DNA of 64,000 nt from Bacteroidota bacterium (GCA_018267315.1 JAFDYS010000021.1:36936-100935), one strand, 5' to 3'. Shown: positions 37,184-46,398, counted from the first letter of the stretch. A program made the numbers and translations. Notes: generated by a model from the letters alone, not told the origin.

Positions 37184-38149
37184 TCACTCCGGCAACTCTG
37201 CCGGTCCGCAGTCACTGATCTTCGTGAGATCATGCAACGTGGGTTTCCCTATTTCCTCAAAGAAGTTGGGAAGGAATTTCGCACCGTATATCAATTCGGT
37301 GAATTTGTATGAAACTCGTGCATGCACGCTGTTTGAAAAGGTTTCATCATACCCGGAAAAATAAACGAGCAGCTCAAAATCTTCCTTGTCGAAATCCTCC
37401 GCTTTTTTCCCATAGAGCGGACTGTCATGATTGATCGGGTGAATCACCGTCCATGTGAGCGGAAACATGTTCATGTGTGCATTTTCAATATGCAGCGGAA
37501 AGAAGTGCCGCACTTCTCTACCGTCTTCCATCGCATTACGCTTATAGGTGACCTTCACTTCCACGCTTACCAGTTGCGACTTGCGCTGGTTGGCGATGCG
37601 GAACATGAGCGCCTTGCCGCCTTTGTATGGAGCAATGATCACATTACGGCTGTGAATGAGTTTTGCGTTTGGCCGGGAGAAACGTCCGTAGAGCAAACCG
37701 GTGGCGAGCGCAAAACTCATTAGCCCCACAAGCGATTCAAAGGCCGCTACGGCGCTGGCCAGCGTACTGTGTGGGGCTACTCTTCCATAACCGACGGTGG
37801 TGAGCGACTGGGAACTGAAGAAGAAGGCATCCAGGAAACGATGCCAGGCATTGCCTGCAATTGTGTTAGTGAGGTGCTCTGTTCCGATGAGAAAATAGAT
37901 CAGCGCGAATATTGAATTAAGAACAATGTAAGCAGCCACCACGATCAAATTGAATTTCATCCACGACATCTGGATGAGGTTCTGGTAGATTTCAGACGGG
38001 CGAAACCACGGAAGTCCTCGCACTTCCACATTGAAAGTGCCGTCGGGTTTCAGCAGGCGGTGGTGATGATACGGATTGGAGCCGTGTTTCTCGTGGTGGT
38101 GTTCTGCGTGTGTCCGGGAATCCTTGTTCACTGCAATGGGATAATTCAA
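37184..38149 (-). CDS. inward-rectifier potassium channel (KirBac type)
   Basis: 321 residues. Two membrane helices (FNLIVVAAYIVLNSIFALIY and AFESLVGLMSFALATGLLYG) flank a pore helix and selectivity filter LTTVGYGR (TVGYG). The slide-helix region before the first helix is SEIYQNLIQMSWMK. The C-terminal 160 residues are the cytoplasmic immunoglobulin-like Kir domain (IIAPYKGGKALMFRIANQRKSQL, DETFSNSVHARVSY). The N-terminus is His-rich (HAEHHHEKHG). Closely follows the cytochrome gene (44 bases). Confidence 0.95.
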   Translation of the reverse strand: MNYPIAVNKDSRTHAEHHHEKHGSNPYHHHRLLKPDGTFNVEVRGLPWFRPSEIYQNLIQMSWMKFNLIVVAAYIVLNSIFALIYFLIGTEHLTNTIAGNAWHRFLDAFFFSSQSLTTVGYGRVAPHSTLASAVAAFESLVGLMSFALATGLLYGRFSRPNAKLIHSRNVIIAPYKGGKALMFRIANQRKSQLVSVEVKVTYKRNAMEDGREVRHFFPLHIENAHMNMFPLTWTVIHPINHDSPLYGKKAEDFDKEDFELLVYFSGYDETFSNSVHARVSYKFTELIYGAKFLPNFFEEIGKPTLHDLTKISDCGPAELPE

Positions 38150-38193
38150 TCCGGAAAATTAGGAAAGCATCAGCATTCATTTCCTGATTTGTA

Positions 38194-40104
38194 CTAACCG
38201 GCTTCAAGGCGGCTCAGTGCCGCCGCGGCTTTTTCATTCTGAGGTTCGAGCTGAAGCACCCGCTTCAAAATTTTTTCCGCTTCCGGTTTTTGATTCTTAA
38301 GCAAAAGCCATTGTGCTTTATTCATCAGGGCCGATACATAATCCGGATCGAGTGCCACTGCCTGTTCGAAAAGAATGCCGCTGCGGGTCATATCATTTTT
38401 GAGCAGGTAAACATATCCGAGGTTATTCAATGCGGGAGCATATTTGGGATTTTCCACCATACACTTAACGAATATCTTTTCGGCAGAATCCAATTCCCCG
38501 GCAGTGAGATAAGACGTCCCGAGTTTGTTCATGAATTCAGGGTTAAGGTTTTCTCCGCTCACGGCGTATTTGAAATACTTCAAGGCGCCGCTGCTATTTC
38601 CCGTTTGTAAGCACGATTCACCGATGCGGTAATTGGTCCACGCATCATAGGCGGTTTCATTCCCGTTCGCCTGTGCCAGAGCCACCACCGTGGCGTAATC
38701 TTTTTTCAGGAATGCCCACCGGATTTTTGCCTGCGTTGCCCCTGAAGAATTTTTATGGATGAGCAACAGATATTTCTCCGCTGAGTCGAGCAGGAATGGC
38801 TGAGGTGAGTATGCTTCATAAGTCTGAAGATAACCCTGAGCCATCAAGAGTGCCGGTGGATTTTTCTCCGTCATGCATTCCAATCCCACAAATTTCAGAA
38901 TGGAATCCTGCTTTGATTTGGCCACCGGAATCTGAATGCGGTGATCATGAACGGTAACGTGAGGGATGTCAAGTGTTCCGGAAACCGGCATGTGACATTG
39001 GTAGCAGTGGTCGTTTGCCTTTTCCCGTTCAACCAGGGGCCGTGTGCAGCTTTTTCCACCACGTTCTTCATTGTGGCAGGAACGGCATGCGTTGTTGAAT
39101 TTTTCAGGCGGTGTGACCTTTACACTCACATGCGGATTATGGCACGTGAGACAAGTCATGTTTGAATTGAGGTAGCACCTGCTTTGCTTCATCCGGTCAG
39201 CATGCGATGCCATGATGAATTTGTCCGGGTTGCCTTCATAGCGCGGCATAAACACATTCATCACTTCATTCAGTTTCATGCCGGGCTTGAAATCGAAAAA
39301 TGTTTTGCCTTCATTTAAAACAGAAATACCCTGCAGATGACAGCGCTGGCAGAGTTCCACCTGCAGGTCGCGCGGCAAATCACGCGGGTTCACGATCGAG
39401 TAATCTATTTCTTTAGAAGTATCCACGATCATGCCCGCCATTTTTTCTCTGATGTGGATGCTGCCCGGCCCGTGGCAGCGCTCGCATTCGATTCCGCTCT
39501 TCGCACTGATGAATTTATTTTCCGAAGCGCTTTCAAATTGCGGGTACATGTTGTGGCAGTTCATGCACTCCACGCTGATGATGCGGCTCCAGCGCGAATT
39601 CTGTCCTTCATCAAAACCGGGTGGTAAATCCCAGACCCCTTTTTGTGTATAAAAAGTCAGTGGCGCCTGGTACAGAAAACCGTTTACCTGCCAGATGTGT
39701 GAGTTGGTGTGTTGCCCTGATCCCACAATGAATGAGATAAGCTCGGTCCGCGAATAAACCGTGTCATTGCCATCAAGCCGGAATTCCCTGATGTAAAGTG
39801 AACTGTCTTTCCAGAACGGGTGATACCAGAAATTCTTAATTGAGTCATACACATATGCGTGCTCATCAAATCTTGCCGAGGACTTTTGCATGGTGGCCTG
39901 GTCCCAACTCTTGCCCATACCGGTTTGCATGAACGAATTGTAAACATTGGGATGGCAGGTGATGCATTGAGCCATCCCAACATACCGCGCACTGTCGGCA
40001 AGATTGGTATATGGCAGCGAGGATTTTTGTCCGGGTCTGTTACAGAAAACAAGGAGCGCTCCAGCAAGCGCTGAGATGATTACGGCTAGAAGTTTACGCG
40101 GCAT
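38194..40104 (-). CDS. heptaheme cytochrome c with C-terminal TPR domain
   Basis: 636 residues from ATG at 40104 (MPRKLLAVIISALAGALLVF; an earlier Met at 40161 is possible). Seven CxxCH haem motifs in order: CITCH, CMNCH, CERCH, CQRCH, CLTCH, CRSCH, CYQCH. The last 210 residues are TPR-like repeats (EFMNKLGTSYLTAGELDSA, PALNNLGYVYLLKNDMTRS, VSALMNKAQWLLLKNQKPEA). The layout resembles cytochrome c-554/NrfB-like electron carriers joined to TPR. Exported; Cys after LLVF could be a lipidation site but Phe at -1 is atypical. Redox partner unknown. Confidence 0.88.
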   Translation of the reverse strand: MPRKLLAVIISALAGALLVFCNRPGQKSSLPYTNLADSARYVGMAQCITCHPNVYNSFMQTGMGKSWDQATMQKSSARFDEHAYVYDSIKNFWYHPFWKDSSLYIREFRLDGNDTVYSRTELISFIVGSGQHTNSHIWQVNGFLYQAPLTFYTQKGVWDLPPGFDEGQNSRWSRIISVECMNCHNMYPQFESASENKFISAKSGIECERCHGPGSIHIREKMAGMIVDTSKEIDYSIVNPRDLPRDLQVELCQRCHLQGISVLNEGKTFFDFKPGMKLNEVMNVFMPRYEGNPDKFIMASHADRMKQSRCYLNSNMTCLTCHNPHVSVKVTPPEKFNNACRSCHNEERGGKSCTRPLVEREKANDHCYQCHMPVSGTLDIPHVTVHDHRIQIPVAKSKQDSILKFVGLECMTEKNPPALLMAQGYLQTYEAYSPQPFLLDSAEKYLLLIHKNSSGATQAKIRWAFLKKDYATVVALAQANGNETAYDAWTNYRIGESCLQTGNSSGALKYFKYAVSGENLNPEFMNKLGTSYLTAGELDSAEKIFVKCMVENPKYAPALNNLGYVYLLKNDMTRSGILFEQAVALDPDYVSALMNKAQWLLLKNQKPEAEKILKRVLQLEPQNEKAAAALSRLEAG

Positions 40105-40221
40105 CCAAGCCAAAAATAATTTCTTATTGAAGAATGAAATGTATAGAAGCGGCAGCAGCAATTGGCGTGATCCGCTGATGCAGCGAATCAGGTTAGAATG
40201 ACCATAGTCTGACCCATGTGA

Positions 40222-40662
40222 TCATAGAAATTTTGAACGCATTTCCGGTGTGGGAATCATGCAACGGTCACGGCGTCCGAACAGTTTATAGCGGTGCTCA
40301 CTGATGAAGTTGTATACAGGGTCGCGGATGAATTTGGGAATGATGATGAAGGCATAACCAAGCGAGTAGATACCTGAAAGATGTTTTGCAAGTTTGATTG
40401 CTGCCGTGGAATAGCCATATATTTTGCCATCCGTATCCTCCATATAAAACGTTTCCAGCTTATCGGTGGGATGATGGTGCTTTCGCAAAAATTCCTGACC
40501 GCGATCTGACTGCAGGGAAACAAAACGGAAGTAATCCTTTTTGTCATGTTTGATAATGAAGTTCACCACTCCATTGCAAAAGTTGCAGACACCGTCAAAA
40601 TAAACTATGGCGTGATCCAAGGTACAGTATGGAGTTATCGTGAATGATGGATGCGCTTCCAT
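40222..40662 (-). CDS. DCC-family thiol-disulfide oxidoreductase (DUF393)
   Basis: 146 residues. IVYFDGVCNFCNGVVNFI is the family signature with a CxxC pair, followed by RFVSLQSDRGQEFLRKH and the C-terminal YKLFGRRDRCMIPTPEMR. The start overlaps the upstream rhodanese gene by 28 bases; a TTG at about 40617 just before the signature is an alternative. Redox role inferred from the CxxC; physiological partner unknown. Confidence 0.85.
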   Translation of the reverse strand: MEAHPSFTITPYCTLDHAIVYFDGVCNFCNGVVNFIIKHDKKDYFRFVSLQSDRGQEFLRKHHHPTDKLETFYMEDTDGKIYGYSTAAIKLAKHLSGIYSLGYAFIIIPKFIRDPVYNFISEHRYKLFGRRDRCMIPTPEMRSKFL

Positions 40663-40943
40663 TCTTCCATCCCTCCTACCACATTCTTCACATTATGGAA
40701 ACCCATCTGCTCCAGGATCAACCCGGCCTGCAAACTGCGGCCGCCCATTTTGCAATGCACGATTACTTCTTCATCGCGATACTCACTCAGTTCTTCCAGT
40801 TTAGTCATGAAAATGGAAAGCGGAATGTTGATGGCACCGATGTTAAACTCCTGGTGTTCCCATTCTTCGCGCACGTCAATCACGATCAGTCGTTCTCCTT
40901 TATCCAATCGTTCTTTGAGTTCATGAACGGAAATTTCCTTCAT
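40635..40943 (-). CDS. rhodanese-domain protein
   Basis: 102 residues, one rhodanese fold. VIDVREEWEHQEFNIGAINIP is the conserved N-terminal motif, and the active loop reads VHCKMGGRS with catalytic Cys. Single-domain cytosolic sulfur carrier (GlpE/PspE-like). It sits between a T9SS gene (2-base gap) and the DCC oxidoreductase. Confidence 0.92.
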   Translation of the reverse strand: MKEISVHELKERLDKGERLIVIDVREEWEHQEFNIGAINIPLSIFMTKLEELSEYRDEEVIVHCKMGGRSLQAGLILEQMGFHNVKNVVGGMEEWKRIHHSR

Positions 40944-40945
40944 CG

Positions 40946-42817
40946 TCAGGATGCTTTTATGAATTTATGTAAAGAAGTTCTACCGGTTTTTTCATCTGTT
41001 ACCCGCAGGAAATAAAATCCGGAAGACAGTCTGCTAATGTCCACAGAGGATTGATGTGCTACCGAAATAAGCGGCTTGCCGGAATAATCAGTCACTTCAA
41101 GCCGCAGGAATTTGTCCGATCCATTCACATAAATCACATCGGCAGCCGGATTAGGGTAGATGCTGATCTGATCATTGGCATTCACCGGTTCAACGCCTGT
41201 TTGGAATGCAATTTCTTTACCGAGCACCGGGCGGATCATCACGGCACCCTGCAACCCGCTCGGCTCCCAGGATCCTCCCACATTAAAAAAGAGATGCTGG
41301 TTGGCCGTGTCATTTTTATCGAAGCCAATATCAATCTTCATGTCTGTTTGCAGCGATACCTGCAGCCAGCCGATGTAGAAGGTGTCTTCAACCGGCACCG
41401 GACGTGATAGACGGTAAAAGATGAATCCGTTTCGCTCTTCGCTGTAATCAGGCAGCAGGAATTCATCGCGCAGGAGCGTGTCGTTATCTGTTTCAAGCGA
41501 TTTCCAAACGATCAGGTTAAATAGATTCACGGACATGTTCACATCCGTGTGCTGGAATTGAATTTTGATGGCCCGAAGTGTATCCGGTGTATTCACATGA
41601 TATCGCAACGCAATCGATGCCGGTGATCCCAGCAGACGGTAAATGGCTTCCGGCGTGCCGTCATCATAACTCATCTCATTGGAAAATACCTGATAGCGGG
41701 TTACCGAATCATTTGTCGCGACTCCCGATCCACCCGTGGCGCTGATCGCATACGAGGTGGCAATCACAATGCTGTCGCCGTTGAAGTTGGGAATGTTAAA
41801 ACTGTTGAATGCAAGAATCTTTGATTCATCCGGATCGAAGTTATCACTCGAGATACCGGAATCAAACAGATCCGTGTTGGTTGTGATTTCCTTCGCCGTC
41901 ATTTGCTTTGACACGTTTTTTCCGATGTTGAAGTTGTTCTGTACGGTAAGGGCCATGGTGCTTGCTTTCTCCAGCGGCTGAAAATTCTGGAATTGATTCC
42001 AGGGCATGCGCTCGTAGTTAGAGAGAATGGAGGTTGGCAAATACTGAATCGCCACATCAGAGAGCACGGTGTCAGTGGGTGTTCTGCCCGCGCCAAGTTT
42101 CACGTAGTCAATATTCCAGCAATCATACTGTCCGATGCGGGTGCCGAGGTTACGGAAGCGAAACTGGAAATCGTCGTGGAAGAAAGAAGCATCATTCACT
42201 TTGAAGATCACCTGGTAAAAGCGGTTGCTTTGGAGCCCTTCATTACCGGGAAGACCATCGGTGGCCCACACATGCTTCCAGTCACCATTCACATCTTTAA
42301 ACTCAACGATCAATGAGTCACCGAATTCCTTTTGATAATTAAAGGAGTTGAACAGTGAATCATTGGGCTTGTCGCCCCGTCCGCCGGGTTGAAAGAAGTA
42401 ACTCAGATACACATTGCTTGCCGGCGTTAAACCACCCATCAGAATGGGTTGTGATGTAAGAGTGTCAGCGCCGCCGATGGAGCTCATGCTATAGGAAGTG
42501 GAATCGTACGGGTTGCCATATTCATTCAATCCATCGAGGGTGGCCACCCCAATGGAAGGAGGATTAATCGGGAAAGTGGTATTCACGAAGGCCTGCCGGT
42601 TCACCCACCATTCCGGATTGGGTTCTGGAGTGAAGTATGAAAAGTCATCAATGAAAGGAAGTGAAATCGCATTGCGCAAAGTGGGTGCGGGTGAATGATT
42701 CTTTGTCGCGGCCGGATTGTATGTGAGAGGCAGCAGTTGTTCCTGCGCGGAAACGAGCTGTACACCGAAGAGCCATAAAAGGAAGAGTGCGGCTTTACCG
42801 CTGCATGCATATTTCAT
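40946..42817 (-). CDS. T9SS type A sorting-domain protein of unknown function
   Basis: 623 residues. Signal peptide MKYACSGKAALFLLWLFGVQ to SAQ. The body is beta-rich, with FIDDFSYFTPEPNPEWWVNR near the N-terminus as in jelly-roll or MAM-like adhesion modules, and a WRDEFLLPDYSEERN-like stretch near residue 460. The C-terminus is a sorting domain (ISIYPNPAADVIYVNGSD, LSSGFYFLRVTD). No catalytic motif seen. The start overlaps the PASTA gene stop by four bases, so it is coupled to the ddl-PASTA unit. Confidence 0.8.
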   Translation of the reverse strand: MKYACSGKAALFLLWLFGVQLVSAQEQLLPLTYNPAATKNHSPAPTLRNAISLPFIDDFSYFTPEPNPEWWVNRQAFVNTTFPINPPSIGVATLDGLNEYGNPYDSTSYSMSSIGGADTLTSQPILMGGLTPASNVYLSYFFQPGGRGDKPNDSLFNSFNYQKEFGDSLIVEFKDVNGDWKHVWATDGLPGNEGLQSNRFYQVIFKVNDASFFHDDFQFRFRNLGTRIGQYDCWNIDYVKLGAGRTPTDTVLSDVAIQYLPTSILSNYERMPWNQFQNFQPLEKASTMALTVQNNFNIGKNVSKQMTAKEITTNTDLFDSGISSDNFDPDESKILAFNSFNIPNFNGDSIVIATSYAISATGGSGVATNDSVTRYQVFSNEMSYDDGTPEAIYRLLGSPASIALRYHVNTPDTLRAIKIQFQHTDVNMSVNLFNLIVWKSLETDNDTLLRDEFLLPDYSEERNGFIFYRLSRPVPVEDTFYIGWLQVSLQTDMKIDIGFDKNDTANQHLFFNVGGSWEPSGLQGAVMIRPVLGKEIAFQTGVEPVNANDQISIYPNPAADVIYVNGSDKFLRLEVTDYSGKPLISVAHQSSVDISRLSSGFYFLRVTDEKTGRTSLHKFIKAS

Positions 42818-43677
42818 TCTGCTTCGTCATCGTTGTTTTTAGAATCGTAATCCTGAGGTGACGTGAGAAAAACATCCACGCCCTCTCCTGCATTCATCAG
42901 GGGTGTTGGTATGGCATTCGGGTCGGGCGCCTGCCGGTAGATCACGGCATCCAGTGTATCGCCTTTCACCGAATTATCAGGCACGGTGGCGCCCAGGTTA
43001 AGTGATGATCCGTCAAGCAGCACTTTCGCTTCACGCAGCGTAAGCCCGATCAGGTTGGGCACTTCCACCATGGTTTGTCCCAGTCCGTCACCCAGTACCA
43101 GATCAATGCGGCTTCCTTTTTTCACGGCAGTCCCGGCAGCCAGCGTCTTGCCTTCGCTCAACATGCCCAGCACCACATCTTTGGCGAGATCCGGCTTATA
43201 AGTGAGTTTGCCCACCTTCAGTCCATAGCTCTGCAATATGAGTGAGGCCTGCTTGAGTGAAACATCATTCAGATCCGGCATTTTTATTTCAGGTGCTGTT
43301 TGCGCATTCACAGTCAAATAAATCGTGCGGTCTGTTTTCACCTGCGACCCGGCCACCGGATTCTGATCCAGTACAGAAAGCCCCGGCTTACTGTCATCAA
43401 ACATGGAATCGGAAATTTCCGCACTCAGGTGCGCTGCCTGCAATTTCTTCTTGGCTTCATCAAAACTCAATCCCTGCACTTCGGGCACTTTTACACTGTC
43501 ACCATGATCGGTGTACCATCTTACAAACAAAGCAAACAGCACAATGAAACTCAAATAAAACGCAACCGCTCCCAGAACATTGTAAAGGAAGCGACGGCTT
43601 TTAAGGAAATTCCAGAGTGAATCAGTGCGCGGCACGCTGTGATTGTTTACGGAAGCTAAAGTCCAAAATTTTGTCAA
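42814..43677 (-). CDS. membrane-anchored PASTA-domain protein without kinase
   Basis: 287 residues. One membrane helix (VLGAVAFYLSFIVLFALFVRW) then three PASTA domains (KVPEVQGLSFDEAKKKLQ; KMPDLNDVSLKQASLILQSYG; EVPNLIGLTLREAKVLLDGS). PASTA domains bind peptidoglycan stem peptides. There is no Ser/Thr kinase or PBP domain. The longest frame overlaps the ddl 3' end by 56 bases; a GTG at 43635 would reduce this to 14. Adjacent to the double Ddl, so a cell-wall role is likely. Confidence 0.85.
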   Translation of the reverse strand: MTKFWTLASVNNHSVPRTDSLWNFLKSRRFLYNVLGAVAFYLSFIVLFALFVRWYTDHGDSVKVPEVQGLSFDEAKKKLQAAHLSAEISDSMFDDSKPGLSVLDQNPVAGSQVKTDRTIYLTVNAQTAPEIKMPDLNDVSLKQASLILQSYGLKVGKLTYKPDLAKDVVLGMLSEGKTLAAGTAVKKGSRIDLVLGDGLGQTMVEVPNLIGLTLREAKVLLDGSSLNLGATVPDNSVKGDTLDAVIYRQAPDPNAIPTPLMNAGEGVDVFLTSPQDYDSKNNDDEAE

Positions 43678-46345
43678 TAAAGTCGATCGGCTTGTAATGG
43701 TTAAGGGCCGCCTGGTGAAAGATGCACGTTGCCGGCGTCATGCCGGGAAGTGAGTTCACTTCAATGATCACCGTTTCCACTTTTCCGTTTTCATAAACCC
43801 GAACGAAGGCATCAATGCGGCAATAACCTTCCACGCCCAGTATCCTCGCCACTTTTTCCAATTCACCTTTAACGATGCCCGAGATGCGATGGTATTCACT
43901 CTCGTTGTCGGCAAAACGGGCCGGCGTAATGTTCTGCCCTTCTCCGGCGAGAAATTTCTCTTCCAGTGAAAGCACCTCATTGCTGCTGAGTGCCTCGCTT
44001 GGCTCAAACACTTCAAACCGCAGTTCTCCCGTGCCATTCAATTTAGTGAGCATGCCACCCGTGATTTCCAAAAAGTGTTTGGCCCCGTTGGGTGAAATCA
44101 GTTCTTCAATAAAAACCTCCTTCTTGCGGGGAAACTCTTCATTGGGTTTCAGATGAAGTTTTACAGCATATTCATGCGGCTTCACTTCTTCATCCCGGAA
44201 AATGATGTGGCAAAAAGCATCCAGTTCCTCCCGGTTGTGAATCTTCTTTACGGCGGAGCTGCATCCGTCATCCACGGGTTTACAGATGAAAGGAAATTTC
44301 ATCACTCCAAGAATGCGGGTGTAAAACGCATCGTGATCTTTCAACCAGTCTTCCTGCTTCATCAGCAGATGATTGGCCACCAGCACGCCGTTGCGCTTCA
44401 GTATTTCATTGGTTTCATACTTGTTGATGGTGATGCGTGAAGATGAAACTCCTGACCCGTTATAGGGTATCCCGAATTTCTCAAGATCGCTTTGCAGGCG
44501 GCCGTCTTCACCCGGCCGCCCGTGCAGGGCAATGAATACTCCCTGCACCATGTTTTTCAATTCATCGGGTGAAATCTTCACCGGCTCGGTAACGGATGAA
44601 GCCGAGGTGTACAGGTCATGAATATCCCGGGTTTGCTTTTTGATTTTTTCCACTACAGGATGCCGCTTGAAGTGAAGAATCTTGTCGCGAATGTCATCGG
44701 CATTATCCTTCAGTAAAAAATTGATGGGGATGCGGAAGAGTTCGTAGTGGTTTTCGTCGCCTATAAGAAATACCGGAATGGGATCATACTTCACCGAGGA
44801 AGAAAGTTTCTCATAAACATTCCTTCCGCTTTCAACGGAAATGTGCCGCTCGGATGAATAGCCACCAAGAATCACTGCGATTTTTATTTTGTCGGATGCG
44901 GCATTCTTCTGCGAAGCAATATCATCTTCCAGCTTCTTCAGCAGCATGTGATAGGAAGCGGTGTTTGTCTGCGATTCAATGCGCTCTGTAATGGAACTGC
45001 GGATGATGTAAGTGAGAAACTGTGATGGGTTCAACCCGATCTCGGCTGCCTGGTGAAAGAAGAAGGATGACGGCAGCATGCCCGATGTGGTGTTTGGATC
45101 GTTAAGGAAAATCTTCTCGTCCTTTTTGCGCAGGAACCCGTCAATACGCGCATACACATGAAATCCGAAGAAGGAATACAACTCTTCACACGCTTTGCGG
45201 ATGCGTTGAATTTCTTTATCCGGCAAATCAATCGGTGTAACCTTTCGGCTCATGCCGGCGAGATACTTGGAACGGTAATCATAAAACTCTCCCGGCTTTT
45301 TAATCTCAGTGGGAGGAAGCGCTACGGGATTTCCGTCTTCGTTACGGATCACGATGCAACTGAACTCAATGCCTTCGATGAATTCTTCAATGAGCACTTC
45401 CTGTTCTTCATAAACGCTTCTCAGCCGGATTTCATCCGGCGAGTTCTTGAAGTGATCGTTGATGAAGTCGAGCAATTCCTGCGGATGAACGATTTTCTTT
45501 TCACCAATCATAAACGGAATGCCGATGCCGTCTTTTATCTCGGATGCACTTCTCACCCACCCTGCTTTTTCTTCTTCAGTAAATCCTTCCCAATCTTTTT
45601 TATGCAGGGTGACGGTGAAGAACGCCGCATCCATCGCACGCCGGAAGTTTTCAAAATCTTTCTTCACGATAATCGAAACACCGATGGATGAACCCTGATT
45701 CGCGGGGCGAATCACCATGGGCAGTTTGATCTTCTTCACGGCTTCTTTGTAAATGGATTTCTGATTTCCCCCTTCAAACCACTCCCTGCGTTTTACGACC
45801 ACACTCTTCGCCACATCAAATGATGCTTGCTTCATCACCCGTTTCTGAAATGCCTTGTTCATGCCAATGGAGGAAGGCAGAATACCCGATCCGCTGTAGG
45901 GGATGTTAAGCCATTCGAGAATGCCCTGTATGGTGCCGTCTTCGCCATAAGCTCCGTGGAGTGACAGAAAAGCGAAATCAATTTTTCCTGCCTGTCCTTC
46001 AGGCGGAGATTTCAGTTCTTCTATCGAAAGTTTCCTGCCAACCGAGCGGATGATCTCGTCCTGCTTTTCTATGCTGAGTTCGCCGAGCGATTCTACATAA
46101 ACCTGAAACGGATGGGTGGTATGAGGATGGAACTTCACCGGAGGATAGAAATCGCGGATCGTTCCTTTATAGAGATATTCCCAATTGAGTTCAATGAAGT
46201 TTCCCATTGAATCCACAAAAATGGGAACGGGCTCGAAGAGGTTCTTGTCGAGGTTGTCATACACCGTTCTGCCTCCTGCAAATGAAATTTCGCGCTCCCG
46301 CGAAGCGCCGCCGAAGAAAATTCCCACCCGAATCATGGGGTGCAA
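43622..46345 (-). CDS. tandem double-module D-alanine-D-alanine ligase
   Basis: 907 residues, about 2.5 times the usual Ddl length of 300-370: two complete ligase-like modules in one frame. Module 1 (5-455): FFGGASREREIS, LHGAYGEDGTIQG, VIRPANQGSSIGVS, GEFYDYRSKY, YARIDGF, LNDPNTTSGM. Module 2 (487-899): ILGGYSSERHIS, LHGRPGEDGRLQ, FICKPVDDGCSSAV, YCRIDAFV, EVNSLPGMTP. Module 1 keeps the Ser/Gly loop and Tyr motif but has Arg213 for the ATP-binding Lys and DPNTTSG for the E-x-N metal motif. Module 2 keeps the Lys (689) and E862/N864 but has a degenerate loop (GCSSAV) and no FYDY. Makes the D-Ala-D-Ala dipeptide for peptidoglycan if active. First gene of a seven-gene minus-strand cluster. Confidence 0.85.
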   Translation of the reverse strand: MHPMIRVGIFFGGASREREISFAGGRTVYDNLDKNLFEPVPIFVDSMGNFIELNWEYLYKGTIRDFYPPVKFHPHTTHPFQVYVESLGELSIEKQDEIIRSVGRKLSIEELKSPPEGQAGKIDFAFLSLHGAYGEDGTIQGILEWLNIPYSGSGILPSSIGMNKAFQKRVMKQASFDVAKSVVVKRREWFEGGNQKSIYKEAVKKIKLPMVIRPANQGSSIGVSIIVKKDFENFRRAMDAAFFTVTLHKKDWEGFTEEEKAGWVRSASEIKDGIGIPFMIGEKKIVHPQELLDFINDHFKNSPDEIRLRSVYEEQEVLIEEFIEGIEFSCIVIRNEDGNPVALPPTEIKKPGEFYDYRSKYLAGMSRKVTPIDLPDKEIQRIRKACEELYSFFGFHVYARIDGFLRKKDEKIFLNDPNTTSGMLPSSFFFHQAAEIGLNPSQFLTYIIRSSITERIESQTNTASYHMLLKKLEDDIASQKNAASDKIKIAVILGGYSSERHISVESGRNVYEKLSSSVKYDPIPVFLIGDENHYELFRIPINFLLKDNADDIRDKILHFKRHPVVEKIKKQTRDIHDLYTSASSVTEPVKISPDELKNMVQGVFIALHGRPGEDGRLQSDLEKFGIPYNGSGVSSSRITINKYETNEILKRNGVLVANHLLMKQEDWLKDHDAFYTRILGVMKFPFICKPVDDGCSSAVKKIHNREELDAFCHIIFRDEEVKPHEYAVKLHLKPNEEFPRKKEVFIEELISPNGAKHFLEITGGMLTKLNGTGELRFEVFEPSEALSSNEVLSLEEKFLAGEGQNITPARFADNESEYHRISGIVKGELEKVARILGVEGYCRIDAFVRVYENGKVETVIIEVNSLPGMTPATCIFHQAALNHYKPIDFIDKILDFSFRKQSQRAAH

Positions 46346-46398
46346 AGGTAACCGATAAAGGGAGGATGAAAATTATGATGCCAACACCGGAATCTGCA

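Noticed and set aside
37184-38149. Kir gene as a voltage-gated or ion-transport (VIC) channel
   Set aside because: Only two membrane helices and a long C-terminal Ig-like domain, so KirBac rather than a six-helix channel.
45158-45691. 177-codon plus-strand frame inside the double ligase
   Set aside because: Antisense shadow of a clearly coding ATP-grasp region.
43622-46345. Double ligase as a sequencing fusion of two adjacent genes
   Set aside because: The linker (about 455-487) is continuous, in frame and reads as a plausible helix; no stop, start or ribosome-site remnant is seen at the junction, though reads should still be checked.
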